From Candidatus Limnocylindrales bacterium (lineage in GTDB: Bacteria > Desulfobacterota > Binatia > UBA1149 > CAITLU01): a stretch of DNA of 64,000 nucleotides. This document shows, piece by piece, positions 1 to 8,461 of this stretch. The translations under genes and the position numbers were made by a program. The first letter of the stretch is position 1. The number at the start of each line of letters is the position of its first letter. The notes under the pieces were generated by a model. It saw nothing but the letters and a program-made list of their open reading frames with translations, ran no database searches and was not told where the DNA came from. Where the stretch lies: the NCBI GenBank assembly GCA_035626395.1, contig DASPNR010000030.1:124001-188000 (forward strand), in the 5' to 3' direction.

Positions 1-58
1 ACAACTTTCCGGATCAACCCGCTTGTCGGCCGCGCTTATGCCCCCTATAGTCCGGCGC

Positions 59-3000
59 ATGGACAGACCGGCGGTCGGGGGCCGGCGTCTGTTCCTCCTC
101 CTGGCTTCCATCGTCCCATGGATTGCACTGGTGGTGGGCATTCAGCCGGCCTCAGCACAATCAAACGCAGAAGCGAGCTGCTACAGCGGCAAGCTCGCCG
201 CATCGAAGTACGGCGCCAAGCAGCTGGGCAAGTGCCACGCAGGATTCGCCAAGGGCGGAACCGCGGCCTCGCTCGACTACTGCCTGGACAAGGTCACCAC
301 CGCCACGGCGGCCAGGGTCGCCGCAGCCGATGCCGCGGCCGATCGCTACGGCTTCCTGTGCCCGGGCGACATGGACAGCCTGGCGCTGGACGGTCACGAC
401 GGCTGGCAGACCAGCGCCGTCGAGAACCTCCTCTTCCAGGCCAACGTCATGCCCAACGCGTGCGTGCAGAAGCGCGCCGTGCTGCTCAGCAAGTACGCAT
501 CCAAATATGCCGACTGCAGCAGCCGCGGGTTCGCCTCCTCGCCCGAAGCCATCGACGCCTGCGCGGCGAGCACTCTGGCTGCCGCCAAGGTCGGGTGGGG
601 AAAAGCGGGCACGTGCGCGACAGCCGATTTCGACACCGCGCGCGCCGCCGTGGACGCAGCCATCGACGCGCAGGCCGCGATGCTTCGCGTCCGCTGCGGC
701 AATGGCGAGACCGAAGGCTTCGAGCAGTGCGACGATGCCGACGATCAGCCCGGCGACGGCTGCGAGCCCGACTGCACCCTGACGCTTCGCTGCGGCAACG
801 GCATCACCCAACCCGACAACAACGAGCAGTGCGACGACGGCAACCAGGTCCTCGGCGACGGCTGCGACAACGCCTGCCTGATCGAGGAATGCGGCAATGC
901 GGTCGTCCAGTTCGGCGAGGCCTGCGACACCGGTGGCGAAAGCGCTGCCTGCGACGACGACTGCACGCCCGTCTCCTGCGGCGACGGCAATGCCAACCAG
1001 GCCGGCAACGAGCAGTGCGACGATGCCGGCCAGTCGGCGGCGTGCGACGCCAACTGCACGGTCGCGGTCTGCGGCGACGGCACGGTCAATGCCGCTCGCG
1101 GCGAAGCCTGCGACGGCGCCGGGGAGACCGCCGCCTGCGACGCGGACTGCACGGCCGCCACCTGCGGCGACGGCACCCGCAACGCCACCCGCGGCGAGCA
1201 GTGCGACACCGCCGGCGAGAGCGCCTCGTGCGACAGCAACTGCACGCTGGCCACCTGCGGCGACGGCACCCACAACGCCACCCGCGGCGAGCAGTGCGAC
1301 ACCTCGGGTCAGAGCTCGTCCTGCGACACCGACTGCACGCTCGCCGTCTGCGGCGACGGCACGACCAACGCAGCCCGCGGCGAGCAGTGCGACGACGGCG
1401 GCGAGTCGGCCGGCTGCGACTCCAACTGCACCGTCGCGACCTGCGGCGACGGCACCCGCAACGCCACCCGCGGTGAGCAGTGCGACACGGCCGGCCAGAG
1501 CGCGACCTGCGACACCGACTGCACCAACGCCTTCTGCGGCGACGGCACCCTCAACGTCTCGGCCAGCGAGCAGTGCGACGCGGCCGGGGAATCGGCCGGC
1601 TGCGACGTCGACTGCACCGCCGCCACGTGCGGTGACTCCACACTCAACCTGACGGCGAACGAGCAGTGCGACGACGGCAATGTCGTCCCCGACGACGGCT
1701 GCGATGCCACCTGCCACGAGGAAGGCTGCGGCGACGACTGGCGCCAGTCGGACGAGGAATGCGACGACGGCAATGCGCAGTCCGGCGACGGCTGCTCCTC
1801 GAGCTGCGACCGCGAGGAGTGCGCTCTGGTGGACGGCGTCGTCAAGTGCCGCTACTGCCCCGCCGGCAGCAGCCCGAACGCCAGCTACACGGCGTGCGTG
1901 TGCGATGCCGGCTACAGTCTCGTCAACGGCTCGTGCGTGGACATCGACGAGTGCGCGCTGGGCACGCACACCTGCACGGGATCCAACCCCTGCGTCAACG
2001 TGCCGGGGACCTACTCGTGCGCCACGCAGTGCACCGCCGCGGCCTTCCACGCGGCACTGGCGGCGTGCGGCGGGCCGACCCGTTACATCACTTTCAACTG
2101 CACCGATACGACGATCCAGATCGCCGACGGCAGCACCGGCCGCAGCAACTCGTGCAACAACCTCGTGGTCGACGGCCTGGACCGCAACATCACGTTCGAA
2201 ATGACGCCGAAGTGCTGGGGGCGCGTCATGTCGTCGAGCGCGTGCCGCGTCGCACTCAACCCGGACGGCACCTGCGACTGTCCCGACGTCAACAACGGCA
2301 CCTACTTCATGAACCTGACCGGCCAGAACCAGACGGTGCGCAACCTGACGATCAAGTACTTCTTCGACGGCATCCACACCGCCGGCAACAACAACAACGT
2401 CGAGAACGTCACGATCGATCACAACTGCGACGACTCGATCGGCAGCAGCTCGGGCGTCGGGCACATCTTCAAGGAGATTCACGCCAAGACGGCTTGCGGC
2501 AAATGCATGCAGAACTACGGCAACACGGCCGCCACCTCGCCCGAGCCGCTGCTGCGTGAGCACTACAACGCCATTCTGCGCGACAGCCTCTTCACCGACT
2601 GCCAGCAGCCGGTGCGCATGACCGACAGCGGCCGCTACCTCATCGAGGGCACGCGGATGGAAGGGTTCTACGAGTCCGGCATCTACCGCTGCCTGGGCCC
2701 GCGCTTCGACGGCGGCGGCACCAACAACCAGATCGTGCACATGGTCGACTCGACCATCGACGGCTGCGACCGCGGCGTCCGCGTCGGCGGCACCGTGCAG
2801 ATGCTGGCGTGGCGCAATACGTTCGTGAACAACGAGTTCCGCGGCCTGCTGGCGATGTCGAGCTCCAAGGTCGCGATGTGGGACAACATCGTCGTGGGCA
2901 ACGGCGGTCTGGGCAGCAGCGAGCTCGGGCTCGGCGGCGTCGGCGTGGACGAGAGTGCCACGCTCGACCTCGGCGGCGGCTCCCAGATCATCGACGGCGA

Positions 3001-3187
3001 GGCCTTCTCGAGCCCCGGCGGCAACATCCTCTGCGACAACGTGGCGCCCAATGGAACGCCGCGCGAAGTGCACAACGTTACGGCCACCACGGTGAAAGCC
3101 GAGAACAACTGGTGGTGCTCGCTGAGTCCGCAAAGCCGCGTCACGGGCCCCGTCGACACGGATCCATTTCTCACCCAGGAGCCGTGA
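59..3187 (+). CDS. Secreted protein with twelve DUF4215 Cys-rich repeats, EGF-like module and beta-helix
   Basis: Predicted exported protein of 1042 aa. I chose ATG 59 over an in-frame TTG at 23 and ATG at 38 because it starts directly at a signal peptide: RR, a hydrophobic core, and a cleavage site near ASAQ. A helical segment with spaced cysteines (about residues 33-210) is followed by twelve Myxococcus-type cysteine repeats of the CGDG-x-N...EQCD...CD-x-DC form (about 213-590). Next comes one calcium-binding EGF-like module beginning DIDEC (about 628-655). The C-terminal 370 residues have the Asn/Gly-rich pattern of a right-handed parallel beta-helix. Family knowledge suggests an extracellular or surface location; function is unknown. 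A strong hairpin follows the stop codon. The upstream 58 bases are too short to show a promoter. Confidence 0.85.
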   Translation: MDRPAVGGRRLFLLLASIVPWIALVVGIQPASAQSNAEASCYSGKLAASKYGAKQLGKCHAGFAKGGTAASLDYCLDKVTTATAARVAAADAAADRYGFLCPGDMDSLALDGHDGWQTSAVENLLFQANVMPNACVQKRAVLLSKYASKYADCSSRGFASSPEAIDACAASTLAAAKVGWGKAGTCATADFDTARAAVDAAIDAQAAMLRVRCGNGETEGFEQCDDADDQPGDGCEPDCTLTLRCGNGITQPDNNEQCDDGNQVLGDGCDNACLIEECGNAVVQFGEACDTGGESAACDDDCTPVSCGDGNANQAGNEQCDDAGQSAACDANCTVAVCGDGTVNAARGEACDGAGETAACDADCTAATCGDGTRNATRGEQCDTAGESASCDSNCTLATCGDGTHNATRGEQCDTSGQSSSCDTDCTLAVCGDGTTNAARGEQCDDGGESAGCDSNCTVATCGDGTRNATRGEQCDTAGQSATCDTDCTNAFCGDGTLNVSASEQCDAAGESAGCDVDCTAATCGDSTLNLTANEQCDDGNVVPDDGCDATCHEEGCGDDWRQSDEECDDGNAQSGDGCSSSCDREECALVDGVVKCRYCPAGSSPNASYTACVCDAGYSLVNGSCVDIDECALGTHTCTGSNPCVNVPGTYSCATQCTAAAFHAALAACGGPTRYITFNCTDTTIQIADGSTGRSNSCNNLVVDGLDRNITFEMTPKCWGRVMSSSACRVALNPDGTCDCPDVNNGTYFMNLTGQNQTVRNLTIKYFFDGIHTAGNNNNVENVTIDHNCDDSIGSSSGVGHIFKEIHAKTACGKCMQNYGNTAATSPEPLLREHYNAILRDSLFTDCQQPVRMTDSGRYLIEGTRMEGFYESGIYRCLGPRFDGGGTNNQIVHMVDSTIDGCDRGVRVGGTVQMLAWRNTFVNNEFRGLLAMSSSKVAMWDNIVVGNGGLGSSELGLGGVGVDESATLDLGGGSQIIDGEAFSSPGGNILCDNVAPNGTPREVHNVTATTVKAENNWWCSLSPQSRVTGPVDTDPFLTQEP
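695..1820 (+). repeat. In-frame tandem repeats, about 93 bp period, encoding DUF4215 units
   Basis: Twelve protein repeats are encoded here. The central units (about 970-1660) are exactly 31 codons (93 bp) long, and several are nearly identical in DNA, notably around 1163, 1256 and 1442, which share the CGDGT-x-NATRGEQCD coding block almost base for base. The outer units are longer and more diverged. This pattern fits recent internal duplication by unequal recombination. It is part of the coding sequence, not a CRISPR array. Confidence 0.85.
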
Positions 3188-3216
3188 GGCTCCGTCCAAG
3201 AGCGCGCAAGCGCGAC

Positions 3217-3243
3217 GCCGCCCGCTACGTGGTAGCGGGCGGC
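3217..3243 (+). terminator. 12-bp perfect hairpin after the DUF4215 gene
   Basis: GCCGCCCGCTAC, a 3-nt loop (GTG) and GTAGCGGGCGGC form a perfect 12-bp stem 30 bp after the stop codon. A pyrimidine-rich stretch (CCCTCCTTC) follows, but there is no real U-tract. It is probably a transcription terminator or a 3' end-protecting stem. Confidence 0.55.
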
Positions 3244-3328
3244 GGCCCTCCTTCACGCGTTGAGCGCCGTCGTGGCGATTCAATAGGCGGACGGCGCCGC
3301 TGACGGCCAGCCGCTGCGTTGCGCGTCG

Positions 3329-3387
3329 CGTGCTCGCTCCGGCGGGCCTCCAGCCCGCCTGCGCTGTGCGCGCGCCGCGCGCCTTGC
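3329..3387 (+). repeat. Interspersed hairpin element, copy 1
   Basis: About 59 bp centred on the 19-mer GGCGGGCCTCCAGCCCGCC (3341-3359), a 7-bp stem with a 5-nt loop. It is roughly 90% identical to 55648-55707, including the flanking GCTCGCTCC and CGCTGTGCGCGCG. The 19-mer core also occurs in reverse orientation at 55846-55864. All copies are intergenic, which suggests a REP-like family. Confidence 0.7.
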
Positions 3388-3453
3388 GGCCGGCTCGCCA
3401 TCGCCGCCGCTGCTCGTCGGCTGGTGGTGGATCGGTCGTTGCGGTGGGCGAGG

Positions 3454-3542
3454 GCGCTCGCTTCGCTCGCTGCTCGCCTTCGGGCGGCGGCTCTCGCTTC
3501 GCTCGCGCCTTCGGGCCGCGCTCGCTTCGCTCGCGCCTTCGG
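3454..3542 (+). repeat. Tandem GCTCGCTTCGCTCGC units
   Basis: Three copies of CTCGCTTCGCTCGC occur at about 3457-3470, 3493-3506 and 3521-3534. The last two extend to a perfect 22-bp direct repeat (3493-3514 and 3521-3542) with a 28-bp period. The unit is partly self-complementary (GCGAGCGAAGCGAGC on the other strand). It is intergenic and non-coding as far as I can see. Confidence 0.75.
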
Positions 3543-3629
3543 TTCGTTTGCCTGGTAGGGGTTGGGCATCTTAAGGTCGGGCTTCTTCCTGGCGATGACG
3601 AAGGACCTTTCCATTTGAGGTTGGGCGGG

Positions 3630-6600
3630 GTGCGGTGGTGGGGCGCTGCGTGGGCGTTGGCTGCGGCCTTGGTGCCGGGCGACGTTGGTGCCGGTGCCGG
3701 CGGAATCGATGCGGAGACGGGGCGGGCCCGCTTTCAGGTTTCGTATCGCTACCCGCCAACCTATTCGGAGATTGCGGAGACACAGGCGGCGTTGACGCGG
3801 ATGTCGCAGATCGTCTGCGATGCGACGGACGGGCAGGTTCGGATCGGGGAGATCCGGATGACGTCGTCACCGGCCGACGAGGCGCTGGCGGGGTTCTGGC
3901 TGCATGGCGAGGACGCCGCCAGCGGCGGTGCGTACTTCTCCGATGGCAGCGGGCTGCGGCGTCTCGGGACTCACAGCGATGTCTTCCGCTCCGTGGCGAC
4001 GCGTCCCGACCGCCTGGCTCATCTGTTCGCGCACCATGCATTCGGTCTCGGCGATCAGTACGACGATCAGCGACGTCGCGGCAGCGCATGCGGCGTCGGG
4101 CCGGGGTTCGAGCCGGGGACTCTCGATGAGCGCCGGCATTCGCTCATGCAGCTGGCCGGAGGAATGCGCTGTCTCGAAGGCGCGCTGGCCGGCGAGGCCT
4201 GCTCGGGAGATGCCGAATGCGCGGGCAGCCGGTGCGTAGCCGTGCTGGCCAGCGAGCTGAGCGTTCCGTCCGACCACGATCTGCTGCGTGGTGAAGGTGA
4301 CACGTGCCCGCGTCCCCAAGCCGTGTCGCGCATCGTGCTGCGCGGGCTGCTGCCGCGCAGCGCCGAGCCGATGGTGCCGTTCGATCCGACCGATTTCCTG
4401 AGCGCGCGCGGCAGCTCCAGCTGGGACGAGCAGATCGAGGTCGTGGGGCCCGGCGGCGAAGTGCCCGGGCTGCGCCTGTTCCTGTACCTTACGCATCTGG
4501 CGCCGCTGGCCTGGCAGCTCAGCATCGCCATCGATGAAGGCGACATCGGCGGCGACGCGGGGCGTCTGCGCCTGGTCAAGGCGTGGAAGCTGCGCTTCAA
4601 CGAGGACCTCTCCCTGAGCGCCGTCGATCCCGCCAGGCCGAGCTTTCGCCTGCCGTCGCGGCCCAACATGGAGCAGGTCGACGTGGCGGTGGACGTGGGA
4701 ACGCCGAGCCCCAGCGCCGATTCCGGCATCGGCTTCGACGGCTTGCAGATGATCACGGCGGGGCGCCCGCGCGTCACGGTGACGGCGGACGGCGTGCCCG
4801 GCTGCACCGCGTCGTTCTGCGACAAGAGCTGGAACATCCGCACGGGGCGCTGGGAGACGAGCGAGCAGAGCCTCATGCACGCGTTCCGGTCGGACTGGGA
4901 GACACTGGCTGCCAACTACCGCTTCCTCCAGGTTCCTGCCGGGCTGCCCGAGCCGGAGCCGGCCGCCGTCTGCGAGAGCGCGCCCGTCTTCATCAACGAC
5001 GTCATGGGTGTGGATCAGGTCGTGCTGGTGGTCGACACCTCGCTGAGCATGGGCGCCACCGCCAATCCCAGCATCCGCGAGGTGTGCGACAATGACCGCG
5101 ATGACGACGGCGACGGCGAGACCGATGAGAGCGTGTGCGCCAGCTCGCGTCTCGATTTTGCGCGTATGGCGGTCGACGTCTTCCTGACGCTCGAGAAGGA
5201 CCGGGAGACGCAGGCCGGCATCGTCAGCCTGCACACGGATGCCGAGATCGTGGCCGAGGTCGCCGATCTGACCGCCGCGCGCGCCACGGCGCTGTCGGCG
5301 TCGCTCGGCACGCTGTCGGCCGATGGCGAAACCGCGCTCGGCACCGCGCTCGAACGCGCGCAGCAGAGCTTCGCGCGGGTGGAGCGGCTCGGGCGCAGCC
5401 GCAGCGTCGTGCTTCTGACCGACGGCGTGCACAACGTCGGCGTCGAGCCCGGCCAGGAGCGCGAGCTGATCGCGCCGTCCCGCATTCGCGTTTTCACCGT
5501 CGGCCTCGGCGCGAGCGCCGACATGAGGACGCTGTCGTCGATTGCGGCGGCCAGCGGCGGCATCGCCTTTTCCGCCGCCGCCGCCATGGATCTGCCCGGC
5601 ATGTATGCGGAGCTGGCCGCGCGCCGCCAGGGCCATGCCTCCGTGCTCGACCGCACCAGCTTCAGCATCGCCCGACCGGGCGGAGCGCGTCCTTCGGGCG
5701 TGCAGATCCCGGCCGCGCAGGAGCTCGTCATTCCGGTCGAGGAGCAGGCGGGCGAGCTCGTGGTCTACATCGGCGCGCGCAGCTCGCGCATCCGATCGTG
5801 GAGCGTGCTGTTCGAGCTGGTGGGCCCCGGCGGAGCACGCTACGACGAACGATCGGCCTCGACGGCGGCGGGGCGCGGCTTCTACATCGTTCGCGTGTCC
5901 GACCCGCGCCCGGGCAAGTGGCGCCTTCGCGTGCTGCCGGCGGCGGCCGGACAGCTCGACACCGAGGCGTCCGCGTTCGTGCGCAATGATCGCATCGACC
6001 TGTTCGCGGACGCCGATCCGCGCGTCGCGGCCTCGCCGCGACCTGTCACCATCAGCGCCGTTCCCGTCTACGTGACCGACATCGAGAGCGGCGTTGCGGT
6101 GGGAGGTTCGGTGCGGCGGCCCGACGGCAGCGAGGTCTCGCTCGACGTCTCGCGCGATCCCTTCACCGGCGCCTGGTGGTCGCGCTTCGACCAGTTCGCG
6201 GGGCGCGGGCTCTACGAGGTCGAGATCGCCGTACGTGTCGGCGACGGCGCGCGTCCGGCGATCGGCGAGAAGATCTTCGAGGGACCGCCGCGAGTCCCGC
6301 TGCGGGTGGTTCCGTTCGAGCGCAAGGTCCGGACCAGCTTCTACTACGATCACGGGCACATGCCGGCGTGTCCTACCAACGATTGCGACGGTGACGGCAT
6401 CGGCAACGTGGTCGAGACTCGCTGCGGGGACGACAACGACAGCGACGGCGACCGCATTCCCAATCGCTTCGACGGCGACTCGGACAACGACGAGCTGCTG
6501 GATTGGATCGAGGGCACGCGTGACGCCGACGCCGACGGGCTGCCCGATTTCTGCGATCCGCGCGAAGCGCCGGCCTCGATCGACGAAGTCATCCGCGCGC

Positions 6601-6902
6601 AGGAGAAGGCGGTGGAGCTGGCGTGCACGGCCGAAGGCGCCACCAGCGTGGCCCAGCTGCAGGCGTCGCTGTCAGCGCTGCGGCGCATCCTGCAGATCGT
6701 GCGCACCAAGGACACCGGCGATGAGGAACGGCGACGGGCGCTGGCGACGCGGCTCGAGGGCGTGATCGCGCTCGAGAAGAAGGCGCTCGTGATCGGCGAG
6801 GTGCTGCCCGACTTCTGCCAGAAGTATCAGGCCAACCTGCGCGAGGCCCTGGCCGTCGAGCGCGAGATTCGCGACGAGGTGGATGCCATACTGGCCCCGT
6901 GA
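3630..6902 (+). CDS. CLCA-like secreted VWA protein with degenerate metalloprotease motif and calcium-loop tail
   Basis: 1090 aa from GTG 3630, preceded by GAGG at 3617-3620 and starting a signal-peptide-like segment. An open frame continues upstream through repeats and is not credible. Near residue 131 is HLFAHHAFGLGDQY, which matches the HExxH...G..DEY zinc motif of CLCA-type proteins in spacing. The catalytic Glu is Leu132, while both His and the distal Asp are kept. A von Willebrand factor A domain follows, with MIDAS DTSLS at 469-473 and LTDG near 598. An aspartate-rich calcium loop (DDDGDGETDE) is inserted just after the MIDAS strand. About residues 915-985 carry thrombospondin type-3-like DxDxDG loops, and the tail is helical. 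It overlaps the next gene by 4 nt (GTGA). Known CLCA proteins self-cleave; this copy probably cannot. Confidence 0.8.
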   Translation: MRWWGAAWALAAALVPGDVGAGAGGIDAETGRARFQVSYRYPPTYSEIAETQAALTRMSQIVCDATDGQVRIGEIRMTSSPADEALAGFWLHGEDAASGGAYFSDGSGLRRLGTHSDVFRSVATRPDRLAHLFAHHAFGLGDQYDDQRRRGSACGVGPGFEPGTLDERRHSLMQLAGGMRCLEGALAGEACSGDAECAGSRCVAVLASELSVPSDHDLLRGEGDTCPRPQAVSRIVLRGLLPRSAEPMVPFDPTDFLSARGSSSWDEQIEVVGPGGEVPGLRLFLYLTHLAPLAWQLSIAIDEGDIGGDAGRLRLVKAWKLRFNEDLSLSAVDPARPSFRLPSRPNMEQVDVAVDVGTPSPSADSGIGFDGLQMITAGRPRVTVTADGVPGCTASFCDKSWNIRTGRWETSEQSLMHAFRSDWETLAANYRFLQVPAGLPEPEPAAVCESAPVFINDVMGVDQVVLVVDTSLSMGATANPSIREVCDNDRDDDGDGETDESVCASSRLDFARMAVDVFLTLEKDRETQAGIVSLHTDAEIVAEVADLTAARATALSASLGTLSADGETALGTALERAQQSFARVERLGRSRSVVLLTDGVHNVGVEPGQERELIAPSRIRVFTVGLGASADMRTLSSIAAASGGIAFSAAAAMDLPGMYAELAARRQGHASVLDRTSFSIARPGGARPSGVQIPAAQELVIPVEEQAGELVVYIGARSSRIRSWSVLFELVGPGGARYDERSASTAAGRGFYIVRVSDPRPGKWRLRVLPAAAGQLDTEASAFVRNDRIDLFADADPRVAASPRPVTISAVPVYVTDIESGVAVGGSVRRPDGSEVSLDVSRDPFTGAWWSRFDQFAGRGLYEVEIAVRVGDGARPAIGEKIFEGPPRVPLRVVPFERKVRTSFYYDHGHMPACPTNDCDGDGIGNVVETRCGDDNDSDGDRIPNRFDGDSDNDELLDWIEGTRDADADGLPDFCDPREAPASIDEVIRAQEKAVELACTAEGATSVAQLQASLSALRRILQIVRTKDTGDEERRRALATRLEGVIALEKKALVIGEVLPDFCQKYQANLREALAVEREIRDEVDAILAP

Positions 6903-7975
6903 CCAGAGCGACCGCCTCGGGCCCGTCCGACCCGCGTGAGGCTCCCGGCCCCGGCGGGCATGGACACGGCGATGCCCATGCGCACTCCGCCTTCGGACAT
7001 GCGCACGCCCACCGCGCCGGCACACATGCAGGCTCGGGCCGCGGACATGCGCCGTCCACCCACGGCCATTCGCACGGACGTGCGGGCCACGGGCGCGGGC
7101 ATCATCGCGCGGCAGCGTCCTCGCGACTCCTCATCGCGCTGCTGCTTGCCGCCGCGTACATGCTCGCCGAAGTCGTCGGCGGCTACCTCACCAATTCGCT
7201 GGCGCTACTCGCCGATGCCGGGCACATGCTCTCGGACGTGGCGGCGCTGGCGATCTCGCTGGCGGCGCTTCAGGCATCGCGGCGCGCGCCGTCGCCGTCA
7301 CGCACGTACGGCTATCATCGCGCCGAGGTGCTGGGAGCGCTCGTCAACGCGATGGCGCTGGTGGCGGTGGCCGGCGGCATCCTGCTCGAGGCCGTGCGGC
7401 GTTTCGGTGCTCCGCCCGACGTCGACGCGCCCATCGCCCTGGCGGTGGCTGCGGGGGGCCTGACCATCAACGTCATCTCCCTCTTCGTGCTCGGCGGCCA
7501 TGGCCATGCCGATGCCGGCGTAAGCGTGCGCGCGGCCTGGCTGCACATCGTCGCCGACGCGCTCGGCAGCGTCGGCGCGATTACGTCGGCGCTGCTGATC
7601 TGGACCCTGGGCTGGATGTGGGCCGATCCGGCAGCCTCTGTCGCGATCGCCCTTCTGGTCGTGTACTCGGCGCTGACCCTGCTCTTCGAGGTGCTCAACG
7701 TCCTGATGGAAGGCTCGCCTCGCCACATCGACGTCTCGCGCGTGCGCTCTTCCATCGCCGCGCTGCCCCATGTACGCGATGTGCACGACCTGCACGTGTG
7801 GACGATCACCAGCGGGATGGAATCGCTGAGCGGGCACGTGCGCATCGATCCGGAAGCGCGGCCGCAGCAGGTGCTGGCCGAAGTGCGTACCCTGCTGCAC
7901 GATCGCTTCGGCATCGCGCACGTCACCATCCAGATCGAGGACGTGGAGATCGAGGAACATCACATCTGTCCGTGA
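6899..7975 (+). CDS. Cation diffusion facilitator (CzcD/ZitB-type metal exporter)
   Basis: Predicted inner-membrane metal/proton antiporter, 358 aa. The first 75 residues are exceptionally His-rich (HGHGDAHAH, HAHAH, HGHSH), a metal-buffering tail typical of zinc and cobalt CDFs. Six membrane segments follow. Transport-site motifs are ALLADAGHMLSD in TM2 and HIVADALGS in TM5 (HxxxD). The C-terminal cytoplasmic ferredoxin-like domain includes VHDLHVWTI and ends with EEHHICP. The GTG start lies in a GTGA overlap with the upstream gene, implying translational coupling. It leads a run of four tightly packed genes. The exact metal cannot be read from sequence; zinc is the likeliest. Confidence 0.93.
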   Translation: MTRATASGPSDPREAPGPGGHGHGDAHAHSAFGHAHAHRAGTHAGSGRGHAPSTHGHSHGRAGHGRGHHRAAASSRLLIALLLAAAYMLAEVVGGYLTNSLALLADAGHMLSDVAALAISLAALQASRRAPSPSRTYGYHRAEVLGALVNAMALVAVAGGILLEAVRRFGAPPDVDAPIALAVAAGGLTINVISLFVLGGHGHADAGVSVRAAWLHIVADALGSVGAITSALLIWTLGWMWADPAASVAIALLVVYSALTLLFEVLNVLMEGSPRHIDVSRVRSSIAALPHVRDVHDLHVWTITSGMESLSGHVRIDPEARPQQVLAEVRTLLHDRFGIAHVTIQIEDVEIEEHHICP

Positions 7976-7987
7976 CGGAGGCGACGC

Positions 7988-8461
7988 TTGGCAGCCGGCA
8001 AGAGCAAGGGCTTCGTCCACGAGTTCAAGGAATTCGCGCTGCGCGGCAACGTTGCCGACATGGCCGTCGGCATCGTCATCGGTGCCGCCTTCGGCAAGAT
8101 CGTCAGCAGCATGGTCGCCGACGTGATGATGCCGCCGATCGGCCTGCTGCTGGGCGGTGTCGACTTGTCCAACTTCTTCGCCGTACTGAAGGAGGGGGCG
8201 ACGCCCGGGCCCTACCGCAGCCTGGCCGAGGCAAAGGCCGCGGGCGCAGTCACGATCAACTACGGCCTGTTTCTGAACCAGGTCGTCGATTTCACGATCG
8301 TCGCCTTCGCGCTGTTCCTCGTCATCAAGGGCATGAACCGTCTGCGGCGCACGGATCCCGTCTCGCCCGAGCCCACCACCAGGGAGTGCCCGTACTGCGT
8401 CAGCGCGATTCCCCTCAAGGCGCGGCGCTGTCCGCACTGTACATCGGAGGTGGCGGCGTGA
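7988..8461 (+). CDS. mscL: Large-conductance mechanosensitive channel MscL with C-terminal zinc ribbon
   Basis: 157 aa starting at TTG 7988, with GGAGG at 7977-7981. It forms a homopentameric pore that releases solutes under hypo-osmotic shock. The N-terminal amphipathic helix ([15 protein letters not shown]), TM1 ([20 protein letters not shown]), periplasmic loop and TM2 ([18 protein letters not shown]) match MscL throughout. After TM2, where ordinary MscL has a short cytoplasmic helix, this protein has a zinc-ribbon CPYC (134-137)...CPHC (148-151). It lies 12 nt after the CDF gene and overlaps the following GNAT by GTGA. A metal-binding tail next to a metal exporter is noteworthy. Confidence 0.95.
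   Translation: MAAGKSKGFVHEFKEFALRGNVADMAVGIVIGAAFGKIVSSMVADVMMPPIGLLLGGVDLSNFFAVLKEGATPGPYRSLAEAKAAGAVTINYGLFLNQVVDFTIVAFALFLVIKGMNRLRRTDPVSPEPTTRECPYCVSAIPLKARRCPHCTSEVAA

Larger units (their letters stand above)
3188..3629. other. 442-bp intergenic region rich in short repeats
   Basis: This spacer between two large co-oriented genes contains a 12-bp hairpin just after the first gene, one copy of a hairpin element also found twice near 55.7 kb, and tandem GCTCGCTTCGCTCGC-type units. Weak open frames cross it on both strands, but they consist of Arg/Ala/Ser-rich translation of the repeats and I do not accept them as genes. I see no clear promoter for the downstream gene. Confidence 0.7.

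Noticed and set aside
1075..1660. Regular repeats resembling a CRISPR array
   Set aside because: The 93-bp units are contiguous, in frame and encode a known Cys repeat; there are no unique spacers.
161..3283. Very long open frame (over 1000 codons) antisense to the DUF4215 gene
   Set aside because: High-GC third-position bias keeps the opposite strand free of stops. Its translation is Ala/Val/Gly/Arg-rich without domain or signal features, whereas the plus frame has clear Cys repeats.
3867..6359. 830-codon frame antisense to the CLCA-like gene
   Set aside because: Arg/Ala/Asp-rich shadow translation with no motif; the plus strand holds a VWA domain.
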